Made by a program: the position numbers and the translations under genes. Under the pieces are notes generated by a model. The model was given only the letters and a program-made list of their open reading frames with translations, was not told the origin of the DNA and ran no database searches. Of a stretch of DNA of 64,000 bases, positions 41,015 through 54,000 are shown piece after piece. Within the stretch, counting starts at the first letter, position 1, and every line of letters starts with the position of its first letter. The DNA is from Opisthocomus hoazin (taxonomy: Eukaryota > Chordata > Aves > Opisthocomiformes > Opisthocomidae). Location of the stretch: contig NC_134440.1 in NCBI RefSeq assembly GCF_030867145.1, positions 4,092,001-4,156,000 of the forward strand, read 5' to 3'.

Positions 41015-41027
41015 GGGGGGGGGGGGG
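41015..41027. repeat. G13 homopolymer
   Basis: An uninterrupted run of 13 G in the presumed SLC35E1 3' UTR; likely to vary between individuals and to cause sequencing errors. Confidence 0.85.
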
Positions 41028-41943
41028 AGGCTGAAGTTCTCCAGCTGCTTTCAAAGGGAGCTGGCTCTAAATGTTTGACTCCTGCAAACGCTTCATTGTG
41101 GCCTTTGTGCCTCAGTTTCCCATTTGGTAAATGGAGATAATTCTTCCCTACTTCATAGGGGGTGAAATACCAGAAAAAAGCAGCAGCGGGGGCCCCAGGG
41201 ATGTACAGGCGTGCTGTGAGTTCATCTGTACATGTTCTGGTACGTCTACCACCACAACAGCTTCATACGACTTGAACCGCTACTGGGAATAAAGCTCTGC
41301 ATGCTTTATTCACAGATCAGAGGCTTTATTAGAGATATTTAGGTGGTTTCCTTTTAAAGAGCGTAACCAGATCTTTGTTGCAACTCTTTTCAGAGAAAGC
41401 TTGCACTGCGTGCTTATCGTGGCAGGTCTAGCTCAGCTTTTTCTGTCAAGAGTACGGCAGCAGGTGAGCGCTTTCTGCTGAAAATACCTTGTCCCAAACT
41501 GTGGCCAGGGCTGGTGGCCTCACTGTGTCTCCGAAACAAAACTGCTGTACGTGCAGAGCAAAAAGGGACTGACCCAAAGCCAGGATATCATCCGCTCGGG
41601 GCCCAGAGTGTGAATCTCTTCCCTGGAGACCGCCTGACAGTGTTCATGCTCTTCTAGTTCAGGTCTGTGGTCAACGGGAGTAATTTTGTATGGTAGAACA
41701 TATAATTAAAAAAGAGAATCATTTACAAGGGGTGGTTTTGCCCAGTACATGAATCCAAGTCCTTAAGCAATATTGCCTGCATTCAGGTAAAGGAAGTTTC
41801 TGATACTATTGTAATATATATTTTAATCTTGGACCGCTGCAAGGTTTCGTTTGGCAAGGTGAAACATTTGTTTTAACATGGTTTGTAAATTAATGACATA
41901 TTTAACTATGTACATAGGTCTGTAGAAAGTGTGGAAACACTGG

Positions 41944-41949
41944 AATAAA
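41944..41949 (+). terminator. SLC35E1: Candidate SLC35E1 poly(A) signal
   Basis: AATAAA followed by AAGGGCG, about 3 kb after the stop. Another hexamer lies about 660 bp upstream at 41288-41293 and a further one at 42489-42494. Confidence 0.4.
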
Positions 41950-43632
41950 AAGGGCGTATCTAGACAATCGTGTATAACGACGCTGTTATTAAATCAGAGG
42001 GAAGGGGGGTGGTTTGGGTTTTTCCTTGCAGGAAGCTTTGGGACTGTCACACAGTAGTAATAACGGCCACTTGCGAGAAATCAGATTAATGTTCTGCTGT
42101 ATGGGTGTGATACCTTACTGGATGTTTACATAGACTGAACCTACGATGACTGGGGTGCTGTGACTAGTGTCAGGATACTAGTCGCTGGTATCCGCAGGAA
42201 TGTTTTGATTTCCATTGTGCATTTCTAACGTACATGTAAATACATCACAAAATTGGGAAATTCTTCCCAAAACAGTCCTGGATAGTTCTAGAAATACCAG
42301 TGTGAAAGAAACCAATCTCTCCCCACTATGTGTGGGTTTTCTGTTGATAGCTCTGTAGAGTCTTTGGTGCTCTTGGAAGATCTCTTGACAATATTTCCCT
42401 GGCAGGTTCCATTTTAGTACCCAGTAGTGATTAGAGCATCTTTGTCATCTGGTAAAATGCTTGTGTTTTTTTAAATACCTGAATGCTAAATAAAATTGAG
42501 GCAATACTTAAGTTTTGTAGGTGTGCAGTGATTTGTAAAAGTAGTGGTGGTAATTTGGGGTCAGCTCATGATGATGCCTGAAGCTCGAGACCTTTTCTTT
42601 CTGATGTGTGTTCAAACCCACATTTTTCTGATGTAGCATTTTGCAGCAGCAGAGACTTCTGCCGTGTAGCTGTTTGTGGAAAAGGTGCAATACAAATAAA
42701 GGGAAGATTTTGGTTTTCTAAGGCTTCCATTTCTGAATCATGTTGTAAGCTGTTAAAAATAATTCTGGAATATCTTTGTGGTGATGGTACAGGCTGGTAA
42801 AACAAATCTGTCAATCCCCAGCTGACAGGTGTACGGTACAATCACACTCTGTAGATGCGCAAGTGAGAGTATGTCGGTGGCAGTCACCACCCATTTTTTT
42901 CTTTTTTTTTCCCATTGGTACTCTATAACTTGATGTGAATATGGGTGGTTTTACCAGAAATAACCCCGCACTCCTTACTGTATGAAATCTGGCGCTTAAG
43001 CAAATGAATGCTTTTGTATTGTTTTCCTGTTCTTATTTCAACCCTGTCGTTCTGTGAAGTTGTGGATGTGACTCGGCCGGATTGCCCGCGACGCGTCCCT
43101 CCAACCTGCCGATGCCGCAGCTGAAGCAGGGATCCCTCGTGGGATGACGGGAAGAACGAGGGATGATGGGAAGAAACCACAGCGGTGACTTCCAGGTGCT
43201 GGGACTCTTTCCTGTCTGAAATAAATCCGGTGTTTGGATTGTTTTTGGCAGACATCTGTGTCAGGTAACTGCAGCTTTTGGGGCACTTTGTGGGTAAACC
43301 ATTGGTGTGTGCTGAGGAACGCAGCAGCCTGGACGGCAACTGCGTGGCCTCCAGCGTGTAGAGCAGTAACGGTTTTGTGGGGATGGAAGGCGGCAGCAGG
43401 AATTTTGAAAAGTTTCTTATTTTTAACTATGAGCAAAGATTTGAACTTAATCTGGTCTTCTGGGATTCATGTTGATTTCCAGGACTGCAGAGTGGTGTAG
43501 AATCATGATCAGACTCTGTGTTTGATTTTTTTGGTATTAATTTGGTTTTTGTATACATGAAAACATCCATCTTTCTGAGTTTTTATATTCTGTTGATAAT
43601 ACAGTGGGTTCTTCATGGTATGTCTTGTTACG

Positions 43633-43638
43633 AATAAA
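43633..43638 (+). terminator. SLC35E1: Candidate distal SLC35E1 poly(A) signal
   Basis: AATAAA followed within 30 bp by a T/G-rich element (TTTTTGTGAGGATGTCTGTG). This is the best-formed signal in the stretch and probably the distal 3' end. Confidence 0.55.
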
Positions 43639-43660
43639 AAGTTCTGCCTTTTTGTGAGGA

Positions 43661-44025
43661 TGTCTGTGAGTGTTATCTGTGTGACTGGAAATCCTGTGAG
43701 GTGTAACTTAATGTCTGAAACTTAAGACAGTGATTACGGCTCCAGATGAGCGTTAGAATACTCACATTTGCTTTTGGCCTCTTCTGATTCCCGGATGATC
43801 GCTTCCACCTGTAGATTCAGCTTTCGTAAAATTAAGACACAAAAATTATCTGGGCCCCACTTCAGTTTTGATGTCCCGTGCTCATATAAATGGTCCTTGA
43901 GTGTGGTGGGTTTTTTGTGGGCTTTTTTGCATTGTGTAAGTAGAGGGGGTTGAGCAATTTCTGCCATGCCTTGTACCTCTTGACTAGGGTGTGAAGCTGA
44001 TCCCCTCAGTACCTTGCATTTGAAG
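43661..44025. other. Intergenic spacer upstream of the CHERP promoter
   Basis: Ordinary sequence with no gene recognised, ending at a CR1 fragment. From 44143 to about 44560 the sequence is likewise unremarkable until the CHERP CpG island begins. Confidence 0.5.
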
Positions 44026-44142
44026 GAATCGTAGAACGGTTTGGGTTGGAAGGGACCTTACAGATCACCTGGCTCCAGCCCCTTCCCGTGGGCAGAGACA
44101 CCTTCCACCAGAGCAGGCTGCTCAAAGCCCTGTCCAACCTGG
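44026..44142 (-). mobile_element. CR1 LINE fragment, 3' end
   Basis: About 117 bp. The plus-strand sequence GAATCGTAGAACGGTTTGGG, followed by TTGGAAGGGACC, is the reverse complement of a CR1 3' end. It ends near CCCTGTCCAACCTGG. It differs from the 8.7 kb and 26.5 kb copies, so it belongs to another CR1 subfamily and is probably older. Confidence 0.88.
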
Positions 44143-44569
44143 GAACGGGAGTAGAAAACCTATCCTTCAGGAATGTTTTCCTGAATCCAGCAAGTCTGCA
44201 AATATGGTGTATTTTTAATCCCACTTTGAAATGTAATGGGAGTATCAGGTGCAAAAGGAAAGTTAAGAACCAGAAACAATTAGAACATTTTAGTTTTACC
44301 TGCGTAAAAAAATGAAGTCACTTAAAAGCAACTGTGCTTAAGTATTATGTCCCTGCATAGCATCTGTGCTTTCTTTCCTTAACAGTTGTATTTTAGGTTC
44401 AGTTCACTCTCTGCTGAGCTTCCTACACATCCTTCTTTCCCATTTTACACCACGCCAATGGTCTGCGTAGCTGGAGCGCTGCTGCGATGGATCGTCCCCT
44501 GCGATGAAACCGATGCCAAACGACGTGCTCTTTTTCAGCGCTCTCCGTTCATTTCTGGCAGCTGAACTG

Positions 44570-45003
44570 CACCTTGGCCGCGGTGTTTCGGAAGCAGACC
44601 GACAGCGCGCCGCGGGAGCGGGAGGGGCCCGGCGGCTCTGCGGGTGCTCGGGGAGCGGACGAGGCCTCTCCTCAGGGAGCGGCGGAGGCGGCGGGTGCGC
44701 GCGGGCGGGCCACGCCAGCGGCGCTGGGCGAGCGACAGCCCGAGACGGCCCCGGCAAGGCCGAGAGAGCGGCCCGAGGCCCTGCCCCAAGGCCTGGCCTC
44801 GCCCGGGCTCGGTCCCGCGCCTCGCCCCGCCCCGTCGCGCGCGGGAGGGGAACGGCCGCACATGCCCCTGCGCCGCGCGCCGTCTCCAGAGCGACGGGGC
44901 CGTAAAGCGCGGCTGCGCGTGCCGCCTGGTGTCTCACGGCACTTCCGGCCGGTGCGGCCTAGCGGCGGCGGCGGCGGCGGAGCGGCCCCGTTGTCCCGCA
45001 GCG
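44570..45003. promoter_or_regulatory. CHERP: CpG-island promoter of CHERP
   Basis: CpG-dense sequence from about 44570 into intron 2. An ETS/GABP-type site CACTTCCGG lies at 44940-44948, and a (GCG)7-like trinucleotide run at 44962-44985, just before the start codon. No TATA box is present. Confidence 0.75.
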
Positions 45004-48000
45004 ATGGAGATGCCGCTGCCGCCCGACGGTGAGCGCGGCCCGGGACCGGGCGGGAGGGGACGGGGCGGCGCCGGGAGGGGGCACGGGGCGGCGGCGGGGG
45101 CTGACGGCGCTGCCTCCCCACAGACCAGGAGCTGCGGAATGTCATCGACAAGCTGGCGCAGTTCGTGGCGCGGAACGGGCCCGAGTTCGAGAAGATGACG
45201 ATGGAGAAGCAGAAGGAGAACCCCAAATTCTCTTTTCTCTTCGGGGGCGACTTCTACGGCTACTACAAGTACAAGCTGGCCCTGGAGCAGCAGCAGCGTG
45301 AGTGGGGCCCGCGGCTGGCGCGGGGCCTGCTCCCCTCCTCCACGGCCGCTGCTTCCCGGCCCGGCTGGCGGAGCCGCCCCCTCCCCCCACCCCCCCCCCC
45401 CGGGCTTCCCTCAGACCCGCCGGGACTGGTTTGCAGCCTCCTCCGGTCCTCTGAGCAGCGGGTTGTTGGCCGAGCCCTGCCCGCGGCTCTCACGTCTGCG
45501 GGATCTGTGCGGGGAGAGGGAGCTCCAGGCTCGCGGGGCCCCCGGGGATGGGGTGGCCCAGCGCGGCAGCTCCGGGGCTGCCCTCGCGTTGGAGTCGTTC
45601 CTCTCGAAGTGCGCGAGGAGCTGCCGAATCTGCTCTTCTGCACCAGCCACCCTCGACCACACGATTTTCATTAAGCAGTCGCGCAAATCGTGAGGGTCCT
45701 TCTGGGAGCCAGCACGGTTTGCATGTGTGGGCTGGTGACAGCAGATTGCGAGGTTTACTTCAAAAGTTTACTTTGTCTGATAGTGTTGTGCAAGCAAAGC
45801 CAAGATATCGAGGCTACCACGCAGATCCAGCCACTGCCACAGCCGTCTCTCGCGCCGGCTGCACCCATCCCAGCTCCTCAGGGCACTCCTTCCGTGGAGG
45901 AACTTATCCAGCAGAGTCAGTGGAACCTGCAGCAGCAGGAGCAGCATCTCCTTGCTATGAGACAGGTTGGTTCAAGACAAGCACTCACCTGGTTTATTCT
46001 GGGCTGCCAGTGGCTCTAGAAATCGGGAGCGAAGGGGGAGAGGAAGGTTTCCTTCTGGCCAGCGGTGTTGGCAAGGAGAGGGAGCGTTACTTTGCTTGTT
46101 TTTGTTCTGTGGAAACTGCCATCTTCTCCTTGGGACAAACGTATCTGATGTGCTGGCAAGCTTGATCTTTGATTAAAACAGTTTATTTACTAGATGAAAA
46201 ACCTTTTTGGTTTGCAGGGTGGGATAAATTGTGACTGCTTTAATCTTTGTTTAATGCTGCAGGTTTGGAACTGCAAGACAATCCAGCTTGTAGTATTCTG
46301 AGGTGGATTCTGATTAGGGGTGGAAGGGAACTGTGTATGCTTTGAACTAGGTGGTTGTTGCAGGCAATGTTTTGCTGTGAAAGCTGCTGGGAACCAAACT
46401 GAGGAGTTTGGGGAGGAAAGCAGTATGCCTACATCATGTTCTATACACTTAGGAGCTTCCTGCGATTATTTTTTTCGTGATCGAGAAATTTTAGAGGTGG
46501 AAATTAACTGGACTTTTCCTGAAGAATGAGAAGTCTTTTTTTCTCAAAAACAAATAACCGAGACATTTGTATGTGGTATAAAAGGTTTTAGTCTTCAAGA
46601 TAGCTACTTATGGCTAAGAGGATGGGGATACAGCAGCTTAGGTCTTTAAAAGAATATAGGATGTCATATAATTCTGTTTTTTCTACTTTTTTTCAGGAAC
46701 AAGTCACATCAGCTGTAGCCCTTGCAATTGAGCAACAAATGCAAAAGGTTTTGGAGGAAACCCAGTTAGATATGAACGAGTTTGACAACTTGTTGCAGCC
46801 CATCATTGACACTTGTACGAAAGATGCAATCTCAGTAAGTGTTCTAAATCTGAACAGTTATTTGGTGGGGTTGTGGATTAAATACAGCTTGAATTTTGAG
46901 ATTGTGCAGTAACCAGCAGCTTTATTGTTGTGTTGTGTGGTAGATGGGACAGTAGCTGTTACTTGAAAACTTCCCTTCTTGCAGTTATTTTGGAGTTCTA
47001 GAAACTCCATATGACTTGAACACATTAAACTAACTTAAAACATGTGAAATTTGCTTTTTCTAAGGCTGGCAAGAACTGGATGTTTAGCAATGCGAAATCT
47101 CCTGCACACTGTGAGCTGATGGCTGGGCACCTGCGAAATCGTATAACGGCGGAAGGAGCTCACTTTGAGCTTCGATTACATCTAATCTACTTGATCAATG
47201 ATGTGTTGCATCACTGGTAGGAACTAAATTGTGGTTTTCAGTTTGATGTTTTGATTAATTAGGTGAAGTCTGTCTCTGCTGGATACATTGCTACTTTCGT
47301 TGCTTTTTATTTTTAATGTATTCGTTATTTTTAGCAGCTGTCCTAAGGTGTCTGTAGCTGGCACAAAGATCTAGTGCTTTAATAATAAATTTAGCTTTTA
47401 CCAACTTTGTGTATTTGTCCTCCAGACAAGACTCTACAGTAAAAATGTGAAGGAGGGAACTCTCTATTTTATCAATCCAGTGCTTGTAGTATAGCAGAAG
47501 TTGGGATGCATTGCAATGCTCTTCGTGTTATAGTGAAAGGCAGTAACTCTTTTCTTTCCATTCCTTTGAAGTCAGCGGAAGCAAGCACGAGATCTTTTGG
47601 CTGCTCTGCAGAAGGTGGTTGTGCCTATTTATTGTACCAGTTTTCTAGCAGTGGAGGAGGATAAGCAACAGAAAATTGCCAGAGTGAGTATCTGGGTTTG
47701 GTTTAGCTGGGTGCTTTGCTTCATTATGTTAACGCTAGGCAAATTCATAAATACGAGGATGGAAGAGGACCCCTGAGAGTTTTCTAGTGATTGTCTTAAA
47801 GGCTATTACAGGATGTGCTTTAATTGATGTTTAAACTAGAACTTAAAAGTACCTAGGCTTTATTTAAAAGTTAGAATGATGAATGCATCTGAATTTCTGG
47901 TGATTCAAAGACAAGTGCCAAAATCCTAGGTCTGTTGACAAAGCTAGAGACATAAACCTGCCATGCCTCATTTTTTCTTTTATTGTTCATCATTTCTAAA

Positions 48001-51000
48001 AACGTTTCACTCTTGAATTTATGCAGCTTCTTCAACTATGGGAGAAAAATGGCTACTTTGACGAGTCAATTATTCAGCAGTTACAGAGCCCGGCTCTTGG
48101 ACTTGGCCAGTACCAGGTTAGCCAGAAAAGAAAAGTAACAATTATCTTACTTATGTAAATATTGTGAAAATAAATTTGTGAAACATTTTCCTTTTCTGAA
48201 GGGTAAATAGTAATTTACACCCCCTCCCAAGCCCTTGGAGTTGTTTACAAGGGATTACAAAAATAATGTAAACCATAACCTTGTTATTTCAAACATTCAG
48301 TAATCCGGCTGCTGATAGGATCCCGGACAGTCTGTTTGCATTTGTAACTATTACGGTCTTGTACATATTTGACAGTGTGTTCTCTTTTTATGGAAATGAA
48401 TGTTTGGTAAAAAGGAAACTAAAGAAACCATAGCTTTAAATTGTGTACACTAGGCATAAAAAATTGTTGTGGCAGCAGGAACTATTCATTTTTAGCATTA
48501 ATAATGAATGCTGTTGATTTTAGCTGTATTTGAAAGCCAGGCATTAATGTAGACAGCGGATTCTAGCCTGCAGAGGATGTTTTGGAAATCTTCACAGAGC
48601 TTCATAGCATATCCTGCTAGCAGGTTATCCTGCGTGCTCGTGCATTTCTTGGGAGCAGGTGGAGAGCAATATAGGAGAGCCTGAATGAGCAGATGGGATA
48701 ACTGGTTTAAGAACAACAAATTAACGCTGTACCTAATTTAATTTTATCAGGCAAATTTGATCACTGAATATGCAACGGTAGTACAGCCTGTACAAGTAGC
48801 CTTCCAACAGCAGATACAGAACCTGAAAACTCAACATGAAGAGTTTGTAAACAGTTTAACACAGCAGCAGCAGCAGCAACAAATACAAATACCACCACTG
48901 GAGAATGAGGTGAAATCAACGCCCCCACCTCAAGCCCCCACAGCAGCACCAGCCTCGGCTCCGCCGTCTGCTCCAGTTACGCAAGCAGGTACGAACCTGT
49001 TCTGGGGACCTGTGCGGGAATCAGTGGGTGGCAACACTGGGAGGTGTTTTTTTTTTTTGTTTGTTTGCTCCTTTTTCAGTAGTGAGTTACTGTGCTGTGC
49101 TGGTTTGGTTCAGGCAAAAGCCTGGAGCTGTTTGGAGGCTTGCAGCTGGTGCAGCCTGACGTTCGAATATAAAAAGAACCAAAGAGACAAATGTTAAATG
49201 GATCGGAAATCCTCTCTCCCGGTAATAGATTTCTGCAGAATGTTTACACATGTAACAAAATTCAGATGGAGCCTGTCGTAGGTGTGCTGGTGTTTCATTA
49301 GTTACCTGTGACCTGGATGCTTATAATGGTCTCCAATTTGCTGCAGATGATGGTAAATCTCAGCTGCCTCTAGCTGGTTCTACAGAGTATGACACGACAG
49401 GGTCTGGAGTGCAGGATCCTGCCTCCGGTGGACCACGTGGCCCTGGCTCTCACGATCAGATTCCTCCAAATAAACCACCCTGGTTTGACCAGCCTCATCC
49501 TGTCGCACCGTGGGGTCAACAACAGGTAAGTAACGTAGTTCTGAGACAAGCTGGAGAGGGAGGTGGAGGTTCAAAGTGACCATCTTGGTTGTGGAAGTGT
49601 GGTGGAAAGCTGCAAAAGGTATAAATCCAGATTCAAATACTAACCTTTCTCTTTCTGAGCCCAGTTAAAGGCAAAGTATAAATTGTATTTTGGTTTGTCA
49701 GCTGTCACACTTTTCCCTGTGAACAAGCAGAACAAGAAGTACTGTCTCGAGTAGAGCGCTGTTTGGTTCAGTAATGGTTTGGTGTTTTCCTGTCTTTTCT
49801 GTCGAGCTGCAGTTGTTCAGACCTCGTATTTGGAAAGTTCTTTCACTTGTGCGTGTTTCCTACAGGCTATATTTACTTAGAAAAAGGTGAATTGCATTCT
49901 TTATTTTTGTAGCCTAATGACCAGGCTTCTTTTCTTCACCACTAGGGACCACCTCATTGTCCCCCGTGGAATAACAACCATGAAGGAATGTGGAACGAAC
50001 AGAGAGATCAAGGCTGGAACAACCAGAGAGAGACACCTTGGAACAACCAGCCCGATCCTTCTTGGAACAACCAGTTCGAAGCACCGTGGAACAACCAGCA
50101 TGAACAACCTCCATGGGGTGGGGGTCAAAGGGAACCTCCATTTCGAATGCAGCGGCCACCTCACTTCAGAGGCCCATTCCCTCCACATCAGCAACATCCC
50201 CAATTCAACCAGCCCCCGCATCCGCATAATTTCAACCGCTTTCCACCTCGCTTCATGCAGGATGATTTTCCACCTCGCCATCCCTTTGAAAGGCCTCCTT
50301 ATCCTCATCGTTTTGATTACCCCCAGGGGGATTTTCCTCAAGGTAAAGTGTGTACCAGGCCAGGTTTTCTTATGTCGCAATGCTGATTGCCATTACAAAA
50401 TTATCTCGTGCTTTGGGGTGACAGCTTATTCTTGGTGGACTGTTTTGCTTTTCCTGTGAAATGCTGAGTTTGGGGGTTTGGGAAGCTACTGCTAACAACT
50501 CAGTAGGAAATATGTGCAGAGTTGGTGCTTCCTTGCTTTTTGAGTCTTCCTTCCCCAACGGATGCAGATAACCAGAAGCTGTAATCCCAACTCAAGTCAG
50601 TATCTCTACAGGCACCCCTTTTGTGACTATTTCACTTTAAAAACAGTAAGCTCGAAGGTGAGAAGCAGCATTTGCTTGTACATGTGATCTCCTGCCCATC
50701 AGGCCATAGGTGAGGGCTCTTCAGCTGTGTCCTCCATAGCTGGAGGAAGCCAGGCTGGGAGCATTTGTTCTTGTGCATACATTCGTCCATGACCTTCTTT
50801 TCATCTCTTTATTTTTACTGAAAAGCTCTCTAATTATCTGTCTTAATCAGGCTTGGCAGTGTCTGGTGAAATGATCCTTACCTTCAGTTCTCCTTTGTTT
50901 GGTTTGCTGGAACAGGGAATGGCTGACAGTGTAGTCGGTGGCCTTTGTGCCGCAGATTTGGCTGCGGGCTCCCTCGTGAATAGCTCTGCCCCGAGGTAGT

Positions 51001-54000
51001 TTGTATTTCACATGAAGAAGTTATGATTATTCTGGAATGATCCTTATCACTATAAAGTCTAATGATCACTGTGGTTCTGTGTGACAAGCCACTTAAAAGA
51101 GCAATTATGTTGCTGTGTAGGAGTTGCTATTCTGAGCTTAAAAGATTCTCAGTTCCCCAAGTCCAAAAACATTGAAAGCCAGCAAATTAGAGCTTATATA
51201 TTTAGGACTGTGATTAACTTATCCATTAGAGACTGTTCTTTGGGTTGTTTTTCCCTTTGGGTTTGTTGTTTGTTTGGTTTTTTTAAGAGTTGTGGTAGTG
51301 AGTAGGGAGAACAGCTTTTCTTGTCCTGGGGGAGTTAAGGTTTAAGCTCAGAAAAGATGCTCTGTTTTGGATTGTTGTGGTGATCCAAAACATCTGTTGC
51401 TTCATGTAAAGTGGTTGGAGGAGGGGATCTACTAAAACAGATGGCTAAAATTAGGGAAGCGGTGAAGCAATGACAACACAGACTGTGCTCAAGTTCTGCT
51501 GAAGATGAGTCAAATAGTACTGGCTGAAGATTGGGCAGCGGCTGTGATGGCTTTTGCTGGAAAAACTATTGGTCCTGCTGGAGCAGATGTTGATTTTCAG
51601 TCTTGCATTTTTCTCTGTGTACTGCAGTGAGCTCAGCAGGATGTCCTGGTGCTCATGGCAAATGGTTTGTCCATCAGTCATTGGACGGATGTCATTCACT
51701 TCTCTGTTTTAACAGGATATTATCTCTACCTCTTTTCAAAGCGCCTCTTTAAACAAAGTATTTTCTTGTCACCTACTCATGTGAGTTAATTCCTGCCATA
51801 TTTACTTCATTATATATGATGATTTGGCATAGAGACAGAACTAATTACAGGTCCGTGCTAAGCCATGTGTATTTAGGCTTCAGGAACAGATCTCATCAGT
51901 AGCTGCCCCGCTGCATCTGAAACCTTTTGTTCTTGAGCATATGTTTCTTATGGTACTTTTTGACCACAGTATGTCCCAAAGCAAGCAGTGGCTTAGGGTT
52001 CAAGTGTCCTGTTGTCTTGAGACCAGTTGGTATGGCCAGGGAGGGAGATGCACTGCAAGATATTCATGAACGTGGACCTGTAGCCAGCCTCTAGTTCCTC
52101 AGTTCTGATGCTTTTCTGGATCTGCAAGGCTCTGGGTGCCAAGATTGATTTTTAGGAGAAACGCACCAATTGAAGTATCTCTCCAGTTGCCTTCCTTTCT
52201 CTATAGCTAAATAAAATGTTTTAACCCTCCCACTCTGTGCAGAAATTGGACCTCCTCATCATCACCCTGGTCACAGATTGCCTCACCCTGGAATCAGCGA
52301 GCATCCGCCCTGGGGAGGGCCACAGCACCCTGACTTTGGGCCTCCCCCACATGGATTCAACGGGCAGCCTCCTCACATGCGGCGACAAGGCCCCCCTCAC
52401 GTGAACCACGACGATCCTAGTCTGGTGCCAAACGTTCCCTACTTCGATCTTCCTGCCGGGCTGATGGCTCCGCTCGTAAAAGTAAGTGCTTGTGGTGGGC
52501 CCTGATGACTGGATTAAAAGATCAAGATCTCACAGTCAGTGTTAGGGACAGTTTAATGTGGACATTTAGAATTTCAAATCTCTCCATCCAGCAACCATCA
52601 GCCAAAGTTGTTGTAGGGTGTGCACGGGCAGGAGTGGGGGGAGAAGGTGGTGAAAATGGTGACATTTTCAAGTGTTGTGTCCTAGTGAAAGCCATTTGAG
52701 CTCATATACATGAAACCATAATTTACTCTTTAAACCCTGTTTTTAGAAAATAGCAATCCCCAGTGATTTTCAGATGGGCAGAGGGACCTTGCAGTTCTGA
52801 TGTGGCCACTGTGTAAGAGGTTTTGGTATTCGGAGTTCTTTCTTACAAAGATGTGTTGCAACACTGTTGCATATGCAAACAGCCTGACAGAGGACAGGAA
52901 ATGTATCTGTATCAGCATCTTCGGGGATATATCCTATGCATTTCTGCATTTTGTCCTTGAGATATATACGATATAAATACGTCTCCTCCCTCTCTTAACT
53001 TTGTGTTACACTCAGCATACACCAGCTCTGCCAGGCTTCCGTCCAGCCACCCTTATCACAAAGGTGGATAGATGAGATCTGCATTTTATCTACCTGGCGA
53101 TCCAGTTAATGCTGCATATGTGTAGCATTGGCTTTTCTCATAGAACTCAAAATGGTACTGATAGCACAAGAAAGCACTGGGTCATCTGCAGAATCCTTAT
53201 TTCTGGACCATTTTTTATCCAGTAGTGAAATGTGAGGTCCCTACACAGTTAGATCTATATTATTCTCTTCAGGTAGCCACCCCATGACACGTGACACGAA
53301 TGTAATTTGTTTTGTTTCCGGCAGCTTGAAGATCATGAGTATAAACCTTTAGATCCTAAAGATATACGTCTTCCACCCCCAATGCCCCCCAGTGAGAGAC
53401 TACTGGCTGCGGTTGAGGCATTTTATAGTCCACCATCTCATGACAGGCCTAGAAACAGGTAAGAGTAGGTATAGCTAACGATATGGTAAGGCAAATGCCC
53501 TAAGAAGCTGTCTCAAACCACGAAATGCCTCTCTCTTCCTTCGCCTGTGTCTTGGTTCTTCTAATGCTGAAATGAGTGCTCTTGTTGTGTTTTAAACCGC
53601 ACACTCTGTTTGATCTTACACTGAGATTTGCGAGACCTTTTTGCCCGGGTGCTTTGTTCCCTACAAAATCTAGCGGAAATCCTGAATGTCTCCGTGTATC
53701 AAAGTCGAATTTTACAGATGTCGGTTCTATGTGTGGTTGATTTATTGCAGTGAAGGCTGGGAGCAGAATGGACTGTACGAATTCTTCAGAGCTAAAATGA
53801 GAGCGAGGCGGAGGAAAGGTCAGGAGAAGAGAAATAGGTGAGAGACCCTGTCTGCTGCCTTCTGATGCGTGCTGTTTGCCTGGAAGGTGCTGGGAATACC
53901 TTGGGCTAAATGCAGAGGGAAAGTCTGTTCAGCCACATGCTGATGGGGTGACTGAATTTCAGCTTGCTGGAATTCCTGTCTAATCTCCAGAAAATAGTTT

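Larger units (their letters stand above)
38939..43660 (+). other. SLC35E1: Probable long 3' UTR of SLC35E1
   Basis: 4.7 kb of AT-rich, intron-free sequence follows the SLC35E1 stop without any recognisable gene. Five plus-strand AATAAA hexamers punctuate it: 40506, 41288, 41944, 42489 and 43633. The last has a clear T/G-rich downstream element. A G13 run lies at 41015-41027. The extent is inferred from poly(A) signals, not from transcript data. Confidence 0.6.

Noticed and set aside
49901-50380. 159-codon minus-strand frame opposite CHERP exon 10
   Set aside because: A mirror of the WNNQ-type coding repeat on the plus strand.
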